The position numbers and the translations under genes are program-made. From assembly GCF_011044975.1 (NCBI RefSeq), contig NZ_JAAKZV010000019.1:1-64000 (forward strand): 64,000 bases of DNA. Direction: 5' to 3'. Below, one piece after another: positions 36,561 through 44,316 of the stretch; within the stretch, counting starts at the first letter, position 1; each line of letters opens with the position of its first letter. The notes below the pieces were generated by a model. That model was not told the DNA's origin. It made no database searches and saw only the letters and a list, made by a program, of their open reading frames with translations. This DNA comes from Streptomyces coryli (GTDB lineage Bacteria; Actinomycetota; Actinomycetes; Streptomycetales; Streptomycetaceae).

Positions 36561-36656
36561 ATGACCGAGGGCCAGGCCCCCGGCGAGCCAAGTCTGGCCG
36601 CCACCGACGACCCTCCGAGAGCGGTTCTGCCGGCCGGAGCGGCCGCATGGGTGTGA
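36561..36656 (+). CDS. Possible 31-residue small protein, coupled to the next gene
   Basis: ATG preceded by GAAGGGA; reads MTEGQAPGEPSLAAT onward and ends GTG TGA, so its stop overlaps a GTG start of the next gene (GTGA at 36653-36656). The coupling and GC-rich third positions suggest it is translated. There is no known domain, and it may be only a translational leader. An alternative is an N-terminal extension of the next protein from an ATG at 36482. Confidence 0.35.
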   Translation: MTEGQAPGEPSLAATDDPPRAVLPAGAAAWV

Positions 36657-37081
36657 CCTATAAGTACTTCGGCGCCCCCGACGGCGCCACCGCCGCCCGC
36701 GTCCCGATCTCGATGCGCCCCGAGGAGCTCGGCGGCGACGAGCTGGGCCAGGGCATGTTCTCCAAGATCAAGCCGGAGACGATGGCGGCGATGGTCCTCA
36801 CCGGCATCGAGGGCATACCCCTCCACAAGGTCCCGCCGCTCGAGCTCGTCGTCCTGCACCCCGACTACGCGGTGGTGCGCCTCCCGATGACGGTCGTCGA
36901 CCCCCTCCGCGGCATCGGCGAGGAAGCGGTCGGCGCGGCCGCCTTCATCTGGTCCACGGTCCCGGACCGGGGTGGGCCCCGCGATGCCTTCGCGGTCTAT
37001 CAGATGCTCCACGAGTGGCAGGACTTCGCGGACCGGCTGCATGAGGCGGGGCATCAGCTTTATTGCTTGGTGTGGCCATAG
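36647..37081 (+). CDS. Conserved hypothetical protein
   Basis: A 144-residue soluble protein beginning MGVTYKYFGAP. It has no motif I recognise; the middle is alpha/beta-like with LELVVLHPDYAVVRLPMTVVDPLRG, and the end FADRLHEAGHQLYCLVWP is hydrophobic and aromatic. GTG at 36653 is an equally good start and overlaps a small upstream ORF by GTGA. An in-frame ATG at 36482 would add 55 low-complexity, Arg/Gly-rich residues and seems less likely. Confidence 0.6.
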   Translation: MGVTYKYFGAPDGATAARVPISMRPEELGGDELGQGMFSKIKPETMAAMVLTGIEGIPLHKVPPLELVVLHPDYAVVRLPMTVVDPLRGIGEEAVGAAAFIWSTVPDRGGPRDAFAVYQMLHEWQDFADRLHEAGHQLYCLVWP

Positions 37082-37120
37082 ACGGCCTGCCGGCCTTGCA
37101 TCGTCCGGGATAATCGACGC

Positions 37121-37477
37121 ATGACGCACGCACACAGCGATGTGGAGTTGTACCGAGCGAAGTTCGCGCAGCGGCTGCCCCACGCGCTGGATGAGCTGCG
37201 CGGTCCCGAGCACGGCGTGGTGCAACTGCCGCTCCATGTGGCCTGGTCGGGCCTGACCTCCTACGACCTGGACCTGCCGCGCCAGCGCATGCTGCTGTAC
37301 TGCACGGTGCTGCACGAAGGGCTGCACGACGACCTCGTCGCCTTCCTCAATCGCGAGCTGCTGCTGACGCTGTGGCCGGTGCTGCGCACCTTGGTGGGCC
37401 GCAACGTACGCACCGTGTGGGAGGACGCCTTCCCGGAGCTGGCCGCGCAGGCCGACGCCTCCGGAGCCGCGGCGTGA
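37121..37477 (+). CDS. Unknown 118-residue partner of an AbiEii-type nucleotidyltransferase
   Basis: A mostly helical acidic protein with no recognised domain and no HTH like that of classical AbiEi antitoxins. It overlaps the nucleotidyltransferase gene by GTGA, so the two should be made together. Visible stretches are VELYRAKFAQRLPHALDEL and NRELLLTLWPVLRTLVGRNVR. A role as antitoxin or adaptor is inferred from the arrangement only. The GATAAT at 37109-37114 ends 6 nt before the ATG, suggesting a leaderless start. Confidence 0.65.
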   Translation: MTHAHSDVELYRAKFAQRLPHALDELRGPEHGVVQLPLHVAWSGLTSYDLDLPRQRMLLYCTVLHEGLHDDLVAFLNRELLLTLWPVLRTLVGRNVRTVWEDAFPELAAQADASGAAA

Positions 37478-38139
37478 AACTGCCGGAGCTGCACGCCCGG
37501 CTCCTGGCGGACGTCCTGGCCATCGGCGCACCGTACCCACTCGTCCTGACCGGCGGTTACGCCGTCCAGGCACATCGCCTGCTGGAGCGCCCCAGCCAGG
37601 ACCTCGACTTGGCCACCGAGAACCCCGCCCCCATGACCGAGATCGCCGACACGGTGTGCGCAGGTCTGGAAAAGAAGGGGTGGCAGGTCGCGATGCTGGA
37701 GACGGCGCCGCTGTCGGCTCGCTTCACCGTGACCGATCCCGTCACGGAGCAGGAGTGTGAGGTCGACATCCTGAAGGAGATCTTCTGGCGTCCGGCCGTG
37801 GAGACCTCCGTCGGGCCGGTCCTGGCGGAGGAAGACGTCATCGGCACCAAGATCCGTGCCCTGGCCGACCGGCGCGCCCCGCGCGACCTCATTGACGCCT
37901 ACGCCTTCTCACGCCGCTGGTCCACCGCCGATCTGGAAGAGTTCGGCCGCCGCCACGCCCGGGACCGCTTCGAGCTCGAGGACCTGCAGGCCAATCTGGC
38001 GGGCGCGGAGTGGATCGACGACCCCTACTTCGCCGCGTACGGCCTCGACGACGACACCATCGCCGCCCTGCGGGCCTGGGCTCAGCAGTGGGCCGACGAC
38101 CTGGCCAGGCGCCTGCATGAGGACATTGACGACGACTGA
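37474..38139 (+). CDS. AbiEii/AbiGii-type nucleotidyltransferase toxin-like protein
   Basis: A 221-residue nucleotidyltransferase of the PF08843 family, whose AbiEii members transfer nucleotides to targets such as tRNA in phage-defence toxin-antitoxin systems. The nucleotidyltransferase motif is LTGGYAVQAHRLLERPSQDLDL (about residues 24-45, with D-x-D), a further Asp lies in ECEVDILKE, and the KIRALADRRAPRDLIDAY motif is at about 129-146. GTG start coupled to the gene before. It may be a toxin or a housekeeping relative; activity untested. Confidence 0.8.
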   Translation: MKLPELHARLLADVLAIGAPYPLVLTGGYAVQAHRLLERPSQDLDLATENPAPMTEIADTVCAGLEKKGWQVAMLETAPLSARFTVTDPVTEQECEVDILKEIFWRPAVETSVGPVLAEEDVIGTKIRALADRRAPRDLIDAYAFSRRWSTADLEEFGRRHARDRFELEDLQANLAGAEWIDDPYFAAYGLDDDTIAALRAWAQQWADDLARRLHEDIDDD

Positions 38140-38162
38140 CCGTCCCCTGTCCCGCCGTTTCC

Positions 38163-38954
38163 TCAGCCCTTCGGACGCGGAGCCACATACAGCGTCTGTG
38201 ACCCCCGCCCCAGCGGCCCCTTCTCGTCATGCAGGCCCGACTCCGCCAGTCCGATGCCCGAGCCGTCCACGCTGGTCCTGGCGTCCACGCAGACCCATTC
38301 GCCCTGGGGGTGGCGGTGGAGGTTGACCGTGAGGTCGGCGTTGACGAAGACGTAGCGGGTGAAGTCGATGGCGCCGCTGATGCCGTTGCCCGAGTCGGCG
38401 GCGAGCAGGACGCGGGTGAGCGGGGTGGTCTCCTCGCCCGCGATCAGCGGGACGCGGGTCCGGAACCAGGCGGTGGCGGGGCCGAGTTCGCGGAACGATC
38501 CGGCGGTGAAGCGGACCTCCATCGCGGTGTGGTAGCCCTGCTCCCAGGGCACCGGGAAGAAGCCGTCGTCCTTCGCGCCCTCCGGCCCTGCCACCTCGGG
38601 TCCTGACAGCACGGTCGGCGCCGAGTCGGGCGACGTCCGTGCGCGCAGCACCGTCACGCGCATCACCTCCCGCCCGTCGTCGGGGCTCAGCGTGGCCTCG
38701 ACGAGCTGGATGCTGCGGCCGTCGCGCAGGATGCGGGTGCTGACCGTCAGGGGAGCCACCGGGACGGGGCGCTGGATCTCATACGTGGCGCGGGCGACCC
38801 GCAGCTCGTCGCGCCGCCCCGCCGCCTCCTCCGCGGCGAGCGCGAGCAGCGCGGCGGGCGGGCCGGCGTGCTGGGCGCCGACGTCCCAGGGGCCGGTCGT
38901 GTACGGGGTGGACAGGAACCGGTCGTCGGCCACCCGCTCGTAGAACGCGTCCAT
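38163..38954 (-). CDS. Acyl-CoA thioesterase-like double hotdog protein
   Basis: A 263-residue protein of the TesB-like thioesterase superfamily (PF13622 type), with two hotdog halves. PWDVGAQHAGPPAALLA near residue 22 and RVARATYEIQRPVPVAPLTV near residue 55 mark the first half; the second contains ADSGNGISGAIDF and NLHRHPQGEWVC. It probably hydrolyses acyl-CoA. A TetR-type AAGCGCTT palindrome lies just upstream of its start. Confidence 0.8.
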   Translation of the reverse strand: MDAFYERVADDRFLSTPYTTGPWDVGAQHAGPPAALLALAAEEAAGRRDELRVARATYEIQRPVPVAPLTVSTRILRDGRSIQLVEATLSPDDGREVMRVTVLRARTSPDSAPTVLSGPEVAGPEGAKDDGFFPVPWEQGYHTAMEVRFTAGSFRELGPATAWFRTRVPLIAGEETTPLTRVLLAADSGNGISGAIDFTRYVFVNADLTVNLHRHPQGEWVCVDARTSVDGSGIGLAESGLHDEKGPLGRGSQTLYVAPRPKG

Positions 38955-38969
38955 GAACGCGAGCGTACT

Positions 38970-38977
38970 AAGCGCTT
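38970..38977 (-). promoter_or_regulatory. AAGCGCTT palindrome upstream of the thioesterase
   Basis: AAGCGCTT followed by GCT, 16 bp upstream of the thioesterase start, resembles the AGCGCTTGCT cores bound by TetR/KstR-type regulators of acyl-CoA metabolism. The regulator is not identified here. Confidence 0.35.
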
Positions 38978-38980
38978 GCT

Positions 38981-39000
38981 CAGATGTCAGCAGATGTCAG
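38981..39000. repeat. Exact tandem repeat, 2 x 10 bp
   Basis: CAGATGTCAG occurs twice in a row. It spans the gap after the AAGCGCTT site and touches the last codon of the TIGR03086 gene. It may be a regulatory site or a chance duplication. Confidence 0.5.
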
Positions 39001-39578
39001 CGGCCCCGCGGATCTCTCCCCGACAGCGCCAGCGCGCGCTCGAGCGCAGGCGCGTCGTCCGCCACGGGGACCGGCTCGGCGAAGCCGTCGTACTGGCGGT
39101 AGATCTCCGCGTGCTCCGCCACCACGCCCAGGATGAACTCGCCCGTCGCCTCCGGCAGTCGCAGCTCCTGGCCGGTGACCCGGGCGACGTCCCAGCCGTG
39201 GACGGCCAGCTCCTTCACCACCAGCGCCGCGATCACGGACGCGTCCATCTTCGCGAAGCCCGTATCGACCTCGCCCTCCCAGGCCGCCGGGTCCGCCCAG
39301 GCGGCCACGGCGCGGTCCAGCTGAGCGGCGTAGGCCCCGGCCCAGCCGGGCTCGGCGGCGAAGTCGCGCTTGGTGAGGTCCTCGGGGAGCTGCTTGCGCA
39401 GGGCGCGGTGTTCCAGGCCGTGGGAGCTGTAGAGGATCCAGTGGTTGAGCAGGGCGCCAAGGTCCCACTCCGGGCAGTGGGTGGGGGTGGTCATCGGGAG
39501 CGTGGGGTCGACGCCGCGGGCGATGCGGGACGCTTCGGCGGCGGCTGCTTGCATGTGCGGGTAGATGTCGTTCTTCAT
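38997..39578 (-). CDS. TIGR03086-family metal-binding protein (DinB/maleylpyruvate isomerase-like)
   Basis: A 193-residue four-helix protein. The conserved metal-site motifs are CPEWDLGALLNHW (about residue 35-47) and KELAVHGWDVARVTG (about 122-136), as in the mycothiol-dependent maleylpyruvate isomerase/DinB group. Such proteins may be mycothiol- or bacillithiol-type transferases in actinobacteria; the substrate here is unknown. It is divergent from an AraC-family regulator. Confidence 0.82.
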   Translation of the reverse strand: MKNDIYPHMQAAAAEASRIARGVDPTLPMTTPTHCPEWDLGALLNHWILYSSHGLEHRALRKQLPEDLTKRDFAAEPGWAGAYAAQLDRAVAAWADPAAWEGEVDTGFAKMDASVIAALVVKELAVHGWDVARVTGQELRLPEATGEFILGVVAEHAEIYRQYDGFAEPVPVADDAPALERALALSGRDPRGR

Positions 39579-39643
39579 GTCCTCGACGCTATGACCTGGG
39601 GTGATCCCCGGTCTTGAACAAACGCGACAGCTATCGTGAGCGC

Positions 39644-40507
39644 ATGGGCGGCGGAGGCGGCGAGCGCGGGCGCGGGGTGCTGCACCCCGAGGAGCAGGAG
39701 AACTACGCGACGCTGCACCGCTACGAGCCGGGCCCGGCCGCCGCGCCCTTCGTCGAGTACTACTGGCACGTCACCTGGCAGGTCCCGGGCACCGGCCCGT
39801 ACGAGGCGAAGGTGCTCTCCCACCCGAATGTCCACCTGGTCTTCGAGGAGCCGGGCCCACTCGTCTACGGCGTGGACCGCGGGCTCTTCGTGCGCGAGCT
39901 GTACGGGCGCGGGCAGGTGCTCGGGGTCCGGTTCCGGCCGGGCGGCTTCCGCGGCTTCGCGGGCGGGCCGGTGGCGGAGCTGGCCGACCGGCGGGTGCCG
40001 GCGGCGGAGTTCTTCGGCCCCGAGGTCGAGGACGTGTCGCGGGCCGTGCTCGGCGCCGGGAGCGGGACAGGCAGCGGGGCCGGGAGCGGGGCCGACAGCG
40101 GCGCAGGCGGCGGGGCCGCCATGGTGGCGATCGCCGAGGAGTTCCTGGTGCCGCGACTGCCGGACGCCCCCGATCCGCAGGCGGTGCGGATCGCGGCGGC
40201 GGTGGAGCGGGTGACGGCGCAGCCGCAGCTGTTCCGGGTGGACCAGCTGGCCGCGGAGTTCGGGGTCACGGTGCGTACGCTGCAGCGGCTCTTCGCCGAA
40301 TACGTCGGCGCGAGCCCGAAGTGGGTGCTGCGCCGCGCCCGGCTACACGAGGCCGCCACCCGAGCGGACGCAGGCGGCACGGTCGACTGGGCCGGCCTGG
40401 CCGCCGACCTCGGCTATGCCGACCAGGCGCATTTCGTACGGGACTTCACCGGCGCGGTCGGGGCGTCGCCGGGCCGGTACACGGGAACGGGGCGCGACAC
40501 GGGCTGA
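39644..40507 (+). CDS. AraC-family regulator with DUF6597-like N-terminal domain
   Basis: A 287-residue regulator. The N-terminal domain (APFVEYYWHVTWQV, VLGVRFRPGGFRGF) resembles the DUF6597 sensor common in AraC-like proteins. A Gly/Ala/Ser-rich linker (about 138-163) leads to the AraC HTH domain ending DLGYADQAHFVRDFTGAVGASPGRY. The -10 TATCGT (39632-39637) ends 6 nt before this ATG, so a leaderless start is chosen over the TTG at 39614. It probably controls the divergent TIGR03086 gene. Confidence 0.85.
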   Translation: MGGGGGERGRGVLHPEEQENYATLHRYEPGPAAAPFVEYYWHVTWQVPGTGPYEAKVLSHPNVHLVFEEPGPLVYGVDRGLFVRELYGRGQVLGVRFRPGGFRGFAGGPVAELADRRVPAAEFFGPEVEDVSRAVLGAGSGTGSGAGSGADSGAGGGAAMVAIAEEFLVPRLPDAPDPQAVRIAAAVERVTAQPQLFRVDQLAAEFGVTVRTLQRLFAEYVGASPKWVLRRARLHEAATRADAGGTVDWAGLAADLGYADQAHFVRDFTGAVGASPGRYTGTGRDTG

Positions 40508-40514
40508 CAGGGGG

Positions 40515-40543
40515 TTTCCGGGTGAACGCCAAGGGAACACGAT
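40515..40543 (+). promoter_or_regulatory. Promoter of the methyltransferase gene
   Basis: TTTCCG (40515-40520), a 17-nt spacer and CACGAT (40538-40543), with the -10 ending 6 nt before the ATG: probably a leaderless transcript. Confidence 0.4.
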
Positions 40544-40549
40544 GAAGCC

Positions 40550-41335
40550 ATGGCGAGAACCGCCCCCTCCCGCGACCGCTCCCGGCTCCTCTACAAGGCG
40601 GCCTACGCGCTCCGCCGCCCCGGCCGGGTGCCCCGCTATGCCCGCCGCAGCCTGCGCGACGCCATGCTGCGGGCCCGCTACGGCCGCGACCACGTGGCGT
40701 ACTACCGCGCCGTGATGGCCTCCGACTCCGAGCGGAGCGCGGAGTCCGCGGTGGGCGGGCCGACGTCGTCGCGGGAGGCGTGGCTGCGGATCGGGAAGTG
40801 GCAGTACGAGTACCTGCTCGCGCACGGGCTCAAGCCCGCGGACCGGCTGCTGGAGATCGGCTGCGGCAACCTCCGCGCCGGCTGGCGCCTCATGCGCTAC
40901 CTCGAGCCGGGCCACTACTACGGCATCGACATCTCCCCGCACATCCTGCTCTCCGCCAAGGACACGGTCGTCCGCTACGGCCTGCAGGACCGGCTGCCGC
41001 ATCTGACGCTGACCGACAACCTCAGCTTCGACTTCCTGCCCGCGGACCACTTCACGGTGATCCACGCGCACAGCGTCTTCTCGCACACCCCGCTGGAGGT
41101 CATCGAGGAGTGCTTCGAGCACGTCGGCCGGATCCTGGCCCCCGGCGGGTTCTTCGATCTCACCTTCGACCGCACCGAGGGCCGCGAACACCACGTGCTG
41201 CGCGAGGACTTCTACTACCGCACCGAGACCCTGGCCGCGCTCGCCGCCCGGCACGGCCTGTCCGCCGAACTGATGGCGGACTGGGAGGCCATGCCGCACG
41301 GGCAGTCCAAGCTGCGGATCAGAGCCGACCGGTGA
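40550..41335 (+). CDS. Class I SAM-dependent methyltransferase
   Basis: A 261-residue Rossmann methyltransferase. The SAM motif I is LLEIGCGNLRAGWRLM (about 99-114), with the acidic residue in YYGIDISPHIL (about 125) and motif IV in FTVIHAHSVFSHTP. A basic N-terminal 60 residues precede the domain and may bind nucleic acid or a membrane. Substrate unknown. Its end overlaps the convergent PPOX gene by 17 nt. Confidence 0.82.
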   Translation: MARTAPSRDRSRLLYKAAYALRRPGRVPRYARRSLRDAMLRARYGRDHVAYYRAVMASDSERSAESAVGGPTSSREAWLRIGKWQYEYLLAHGLKPADRLLEIGCGNLRAGWRLMRYLEPGHYYGIDISPHILLSAKDTVVRYGLQDRLPHLTLTDNLSFDFLPADHFTVIHAHSVFSHTPLEVIEECFEHVGRILAPGGFFDLTFDRTEGREHHVLREDFYYRTETLAALAARHGLSAELMADWEAMPHGQSKLRIRADR

Positions 41336-41729
41336 CCTTATCCGGCGTGACGCGCACGATCACGCGCTCGCCGTCGCTCACCGACGCGGGGTTGAAGTCG
41401 GCGTAGTCCTTGCCCGTGAACTTCCGCGCGACCTGATTGACGAAGGTGTGGTCGGTGTCCGGCGTGACCGTGGCCGTGCCCCGGACCTCGGCGTAGGCAT
41501 ACGGGGAGTCCGGCGGCTGGATGAGCACGGTGACGCGCTCGTCACGGGCCGCGTTCCGGCCCTGCTGGCGGGTGGCCGTGGTGGAGAAGAGCAGGTCGTC
41601 GCCCTCGCGGGTGATCCAGACGACGGTCAGGTGCGCACGGCCGTCGGGCTGCAGCGTCGCCACGGTGGCGAAGGCGTTGGTGTCGTCGAGATGCTTCTTC
41701 AGGGCGTCGGAGAGTACGGCGTCGGCCAC
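41319..41729 (-). CDS. PPOX-class F420-dependent oxidoreductase
   Basis: A 136-residue split-barrel flavin/F420-binding protein of the TIGR03618/PPOX type. Family segments are FATVATLQPDGRAHLTVVWITREGDDLLFST and RDERVTVLIQPPDSPYAYAEVRGTATV. Such enzymes use coenzyme F420 to reduce small molecules. Substrate unknown; the gene stands alone. Confidence 0.85.
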   Translation of the reverse strand: MADAVLSDALKKHLDDTNAFATVATLQPDGRAHLTVVWITREGDDLLFSTTATRQQGRNAARDERVTVLIQPPDSPYAYAEVRGTATVTPDTDHTFVNQVARKFTGKDYADFNPASVSDGERVIVRVTPDKVTGRL

Positions 41730-41819
41730 GGCGGATCCTCTACGGTCGATGGAGACGAGTCCGCAGCATCAACACCCGCCACGGCAGCGGCATTCCGCAC
41801 CACGCCGCGGACCCGTCAC

Positions 41820-42449
41820 CTACGGCCACCCGTAAGGATCCCGCCCCAAAAACGCCAGCAGCCGCTCCCCGGACCCGGCCTCCACCCCCGCCTCGCGCGG
41901 CAGCGCGAACCGCACCGGCCGGTCCGCCGCCGAGACGAACAGCGGGGCCAGCTCCAGCAGTTCCTCCGCCAGCGCCTCCGGCAGCGGCCGGTCCGCGCCG
42001 CAGGCCCGGGCGATGTCCCAGCCGTGCACCGCCGTCTCGATCGCGCCGGTGCTGGTCACGATGGCGGCGGTTAAAGGCGTACCGCCGACGGAGATCGTCT
42101 CCCGGTCGTTCGCGTCCGAGCCGCTCCACAGCCCCAGCAGCATGCGCCCCCTGGCCCGTACCGCCGCGACCGGGTCCGCCGAGGCGGCGGGGGCTATCGG
42201 CGGGCGGGCCGAGCCGACCGCGATGGTGCCCGCGGCCGCGGCTTCGCAGAGCGCGCCGAGGGAGTCGTCGAGATGCAGCAGCAGGCCGCGCAGGTCCCAG
42301 TCGGCGCAGGGCGTCGGGTTGGCCAGGGTGGCCGGGGTGACCAGGCTCAGATTGCCCAGGGCGTACCCGAGGCCGCGCTCCAGCAGGCTTACTCCGGCGG
42401 TCAGCAGCGCCACCGCGGACGCGTCATCGCACTCGCCCCCAGAATTCAT
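41820..42449 (-). CDS. TIGR03086-family metal-binding protein (second copy)
   Basis: A 209-residue relative of the protein at 39 kb. The motifs CADWDLRGLLLHLDDSLGAL (about 43-62) and ETAVHGWDIARACG (about 142-155) carry the metal ligands. The ATG overlaps the sigma gene stop as ATGA, so this copy is co-expressed with the SnoaL-fused sigma factor. A thiol-transfer role is possible; not proven. Confidence 0.85.
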   Translation of the reverse strand: MNSGGECDDASAVALLTAGVSLLERGLGYALGNLSLVTPATLANPTPCADWDLRGLLLHLDDSLGALCEAAAAGTIAVGSARPPIAPAASADPVAAVRARGRMLLGLWSGSDANDRETISVGGTPLTAAIVTSTGAIETAVHGWDIARACGADRPLPEALAEELLELAPLFVSAADRPVRFALPREAGVEAGSGERLLAFLGRDPYGWP

Positions 42450-43456
42450 CGCGTCGGCTCATCGGCGGGCAGCGTGGCCGGCAGGCCGGCGTCCGTGAAG
42501 AGCCGCTCGTCGAAGAAGGCGGCGCAGTGGGTGACCTGGCCGTCCGCGTCGAGCTCCAGCACCTGGTACTGCCACGGGCGGAAGTCGCCGGTCTCGCCCT
42601 TGTTGCGCAGGTACAGGCCGAAGGCGAGCTGGCCGTTGGCGGAGCTGATCCGCAGCCGCATGTCGCCGGGGCCCGCCGGGCACTGGGACTCGATGAGGGT
42701 GCCGATGGCCTCCGGGCCCTGGTACCAACCCGGGAACGGGGGCATCTCCCAGACGGCGTCCTCGGTGAAGAGCTGGGTGAGCAGCTTGACGTCCTTGCGC
42801 TCGAACGCGTCCACCCACTTGTCCAGCACCTCGCGCTGAGCGGCGTCGGTCGGCTCGTTGACCGCGTCCTCCTGCGGCGCCATCTTGGCGATCTGGGCGT
42901 GCGCGCGCTGCAGGGCGCTGTTGACCGACGCGGTGCTCGTGTCGAGCAGCTCGGCGACCTCCGCGGCCTTCCACTTCAGCACGTCGCGCAGGATCAGCAC
43001 CGCGCGCTGCTTCGGCGGCAGATACTGCAGCGCGGCGATGAAGGCGAGCCGGATCGACTCCTTGGAGCCGACGATCGACGCCGGGTCGGTGGAGTCCCCG
43101 CCGGCCGAGCCCACCATCGCGTCCGGGATCGGCTCCAGCCACGGCACCTCGCCGGCCTCGACGACCTGCTCGGACGGGTTGGCGGCGGGCGCGCCGAGCC
43201 CGGTGGGCAGGGGGCGCTTGCCGCGCGACTCGAGCGCGGTCAGGCACGCGCGCGTGGCGATGGTGTGCAGCCAGGTGCGCAGGCTCGATCTGCCCTCGAA
43301 GCGGTCATACGCCTTCCAGGCCCGCAGATACGTCTCCTGCACCAGGTCCTCGGCGTCGTGCACCGACCCGAGCATGCGATAGCAGTGCGCGAGCAGCTCC
43401 CGCCGGAACGGGTCCGCGGCCTGCGGAAAGTCCTCGATCGCTACCTTCTCCGCCAT
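42446..43456 (-). CDS. ECF sigma factor with SnoaL-like C-terminal domain (SigG/ECF56-like)
   Basis: A 336-residue protein. Sigma region 2 (HCYRMLGSVHDAEDLVQETYLRAWKAY, WLHTIATRACLTALES) and region 4 (LPPKQRAVLILRDVLKWKAAEVAELLDTSTASVNSALQRA) fill the first 200 residues; residues about 210-330 form a SnoaL-type pocket (WVDAFERKDVKLLTQLFTEDAVWEMPPF). Such domains replace anti-sigma factors by intramolecular control. GGGAAGGGG lies about 10 nt before the chosen ATG. Coupled to a TIGR03086 gene. Confidence 0.9.
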   Translation of the reverse strand: MAEKVAIEDFPQAADPFRRELLAHCYRMLGSVHDAEDLVQETYLRAWKAYDRFEGRSSLRTWLHTIATRACLTALESRGKRPLPTGLGAPAANPSEQVVEAGEVPWLEPIPDAMVGSAGGDSTDPASIVGSKESIRLAFIAALQYLPPKQRAVLILRDVLKWKAAEVAELLDTSTASVNSALQRAHAQIAKMAPQEDAVNEPTDAAQREVLDKWVDAFERKDVKLLTQLFTEDAVWEMPPFPGWYQGPEAIGTLIESQCPAGPGDMRLRISSANGQLAFGLYLRNKGETGDFRPWQYQVLELDADGQVTHCAAFFDERLFTDAGLPATLPADEPTR

Positions 43457-43596
43457 GGCAGTGGCCCCTTCCCGTTCGCCCTGAGTGCGCTGCGCAATGC
43501 TCATGTACGTATGGACCGGCACGACCGCCGGAATTCATCGCGGTCTGCCGGAAAAACTAGCGGGCCCGACTGACAAGCACCACTGACCTGCACGAA

Positions 43597-43624
43597 CTGC
43601 TCGTAACGGACTGCTCATAACGGA
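43597..43624. repeat. Tandem 14-bp repeat upstream of the SnoaL-fused sigma gene
   Basis: CTGCTCGTAACGGA and CTGCTCATAACGGA follow each other directly, differing at one base. They lie about 140 bp upstream of the sigma gene start and downstream of the SDR stop. Possible regulatory repeat; function unknown. Confidence 0.5.
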
Positions 43625-43632
43625 CCCGCGGA

Positions 43633-44316
43633 CTACCAGTCCAGCCGCTGCCCGTCCCGGAAGAAGCCGCCCGTCGGCCCGCCGTCCGCGAGCACGGCCG
43701 CCCACACCACGCTCGCCGCCCCCGCCGCCACCGGCCGCCCGCCCGCGCCGCCCATGTCGGTCGCGACCCAGCCGGGGCACACGGCGTTGACCAGCACGCC
43801 GTCGCCGCGCAGATCGGCGGCGAGCATGACGGTCAGCGCGTTCAGCGCGACCTTCGACGTGCTGTACGCGGGCGTGCTCGCACCGAGCGAGCCGATCGCG
43901 CCGACCTCGCTGCTGACGTTCACGATCCGCGGGTGCGCGGAGGCGCGCAGCAGCGGCAGGAAGGCCTGCACCATCCGCCACGGGCCGAGCACGTTCGTGT
44001 CCAGCGCGCCCGCCACCACCTCCAGATCGGCGGTCGCGGGCCGCTGCCACGTGTCGTACGAGATCGCCGCGTTGTTGACCAGCACGTCGAGGCCGCCGAA
44101 GCGATCGCGCACTTGGGATGCGGCCGCCGCCGCGCTGCCCGCGTCCGTGACGTCCAGCACCACCCCGTGCACGTCACCGCCCAGCTCGGCCGCCGCCTTC
44201 TCCGCCGCGCCGGGCCCGCGCGCGGTCAGCACCACCGTGTGCCCGCGCTCCGCCAGCTGCCGGCAGACCTCCCGCCCGATCCCGCGGTTGCCGCCGGTCA
44301 CCAGGGACACCGTCAC
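43633..44316 (-). CDS. Classical SDR oxidoreductase
   Basis: A 227-residue short-chain dehydrogenase. The cofactor motif TGGNRGIG is at about residues 7-14, NNAAIS at about 85, the catalytic Ser in VNVSSEVG (about 132) and YSTSK (Tyr about 150, Lys 154). This resembles carbonyl reductases. GTG start overlaps the stop of the NmrA-like gene, so the two are coupled. Substrate unknown. Confidence 0.87.
   Translation of the reverse strand: MTVSLVTGGNRGIGREVCRQLAERGHTVVLTARGPGAAEKAAAELGGDVHGVVLDVTDAGSAAAAASQVRDRFGGLDVLVNNAAISYDTWQRPATADLEVVAGALDTNVLGPWRMVQAFLPLLRASAHPRIVNVSSEVGAIGSLGASTPAYSTSKVALNALTVMLAADLRGDGVLVNAVCPGWVATDMGGAGGRPVAAGAASVVWAAVLADGGPTGGFFRDGQRLDW

Noticed and set aside
36482-36646. 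55-residue extension of the conserved hypothetical protein
   Set aside because: Low-complexity Arg/Gly/Ser sequence; GTGA coupling to another frame favours the later start.
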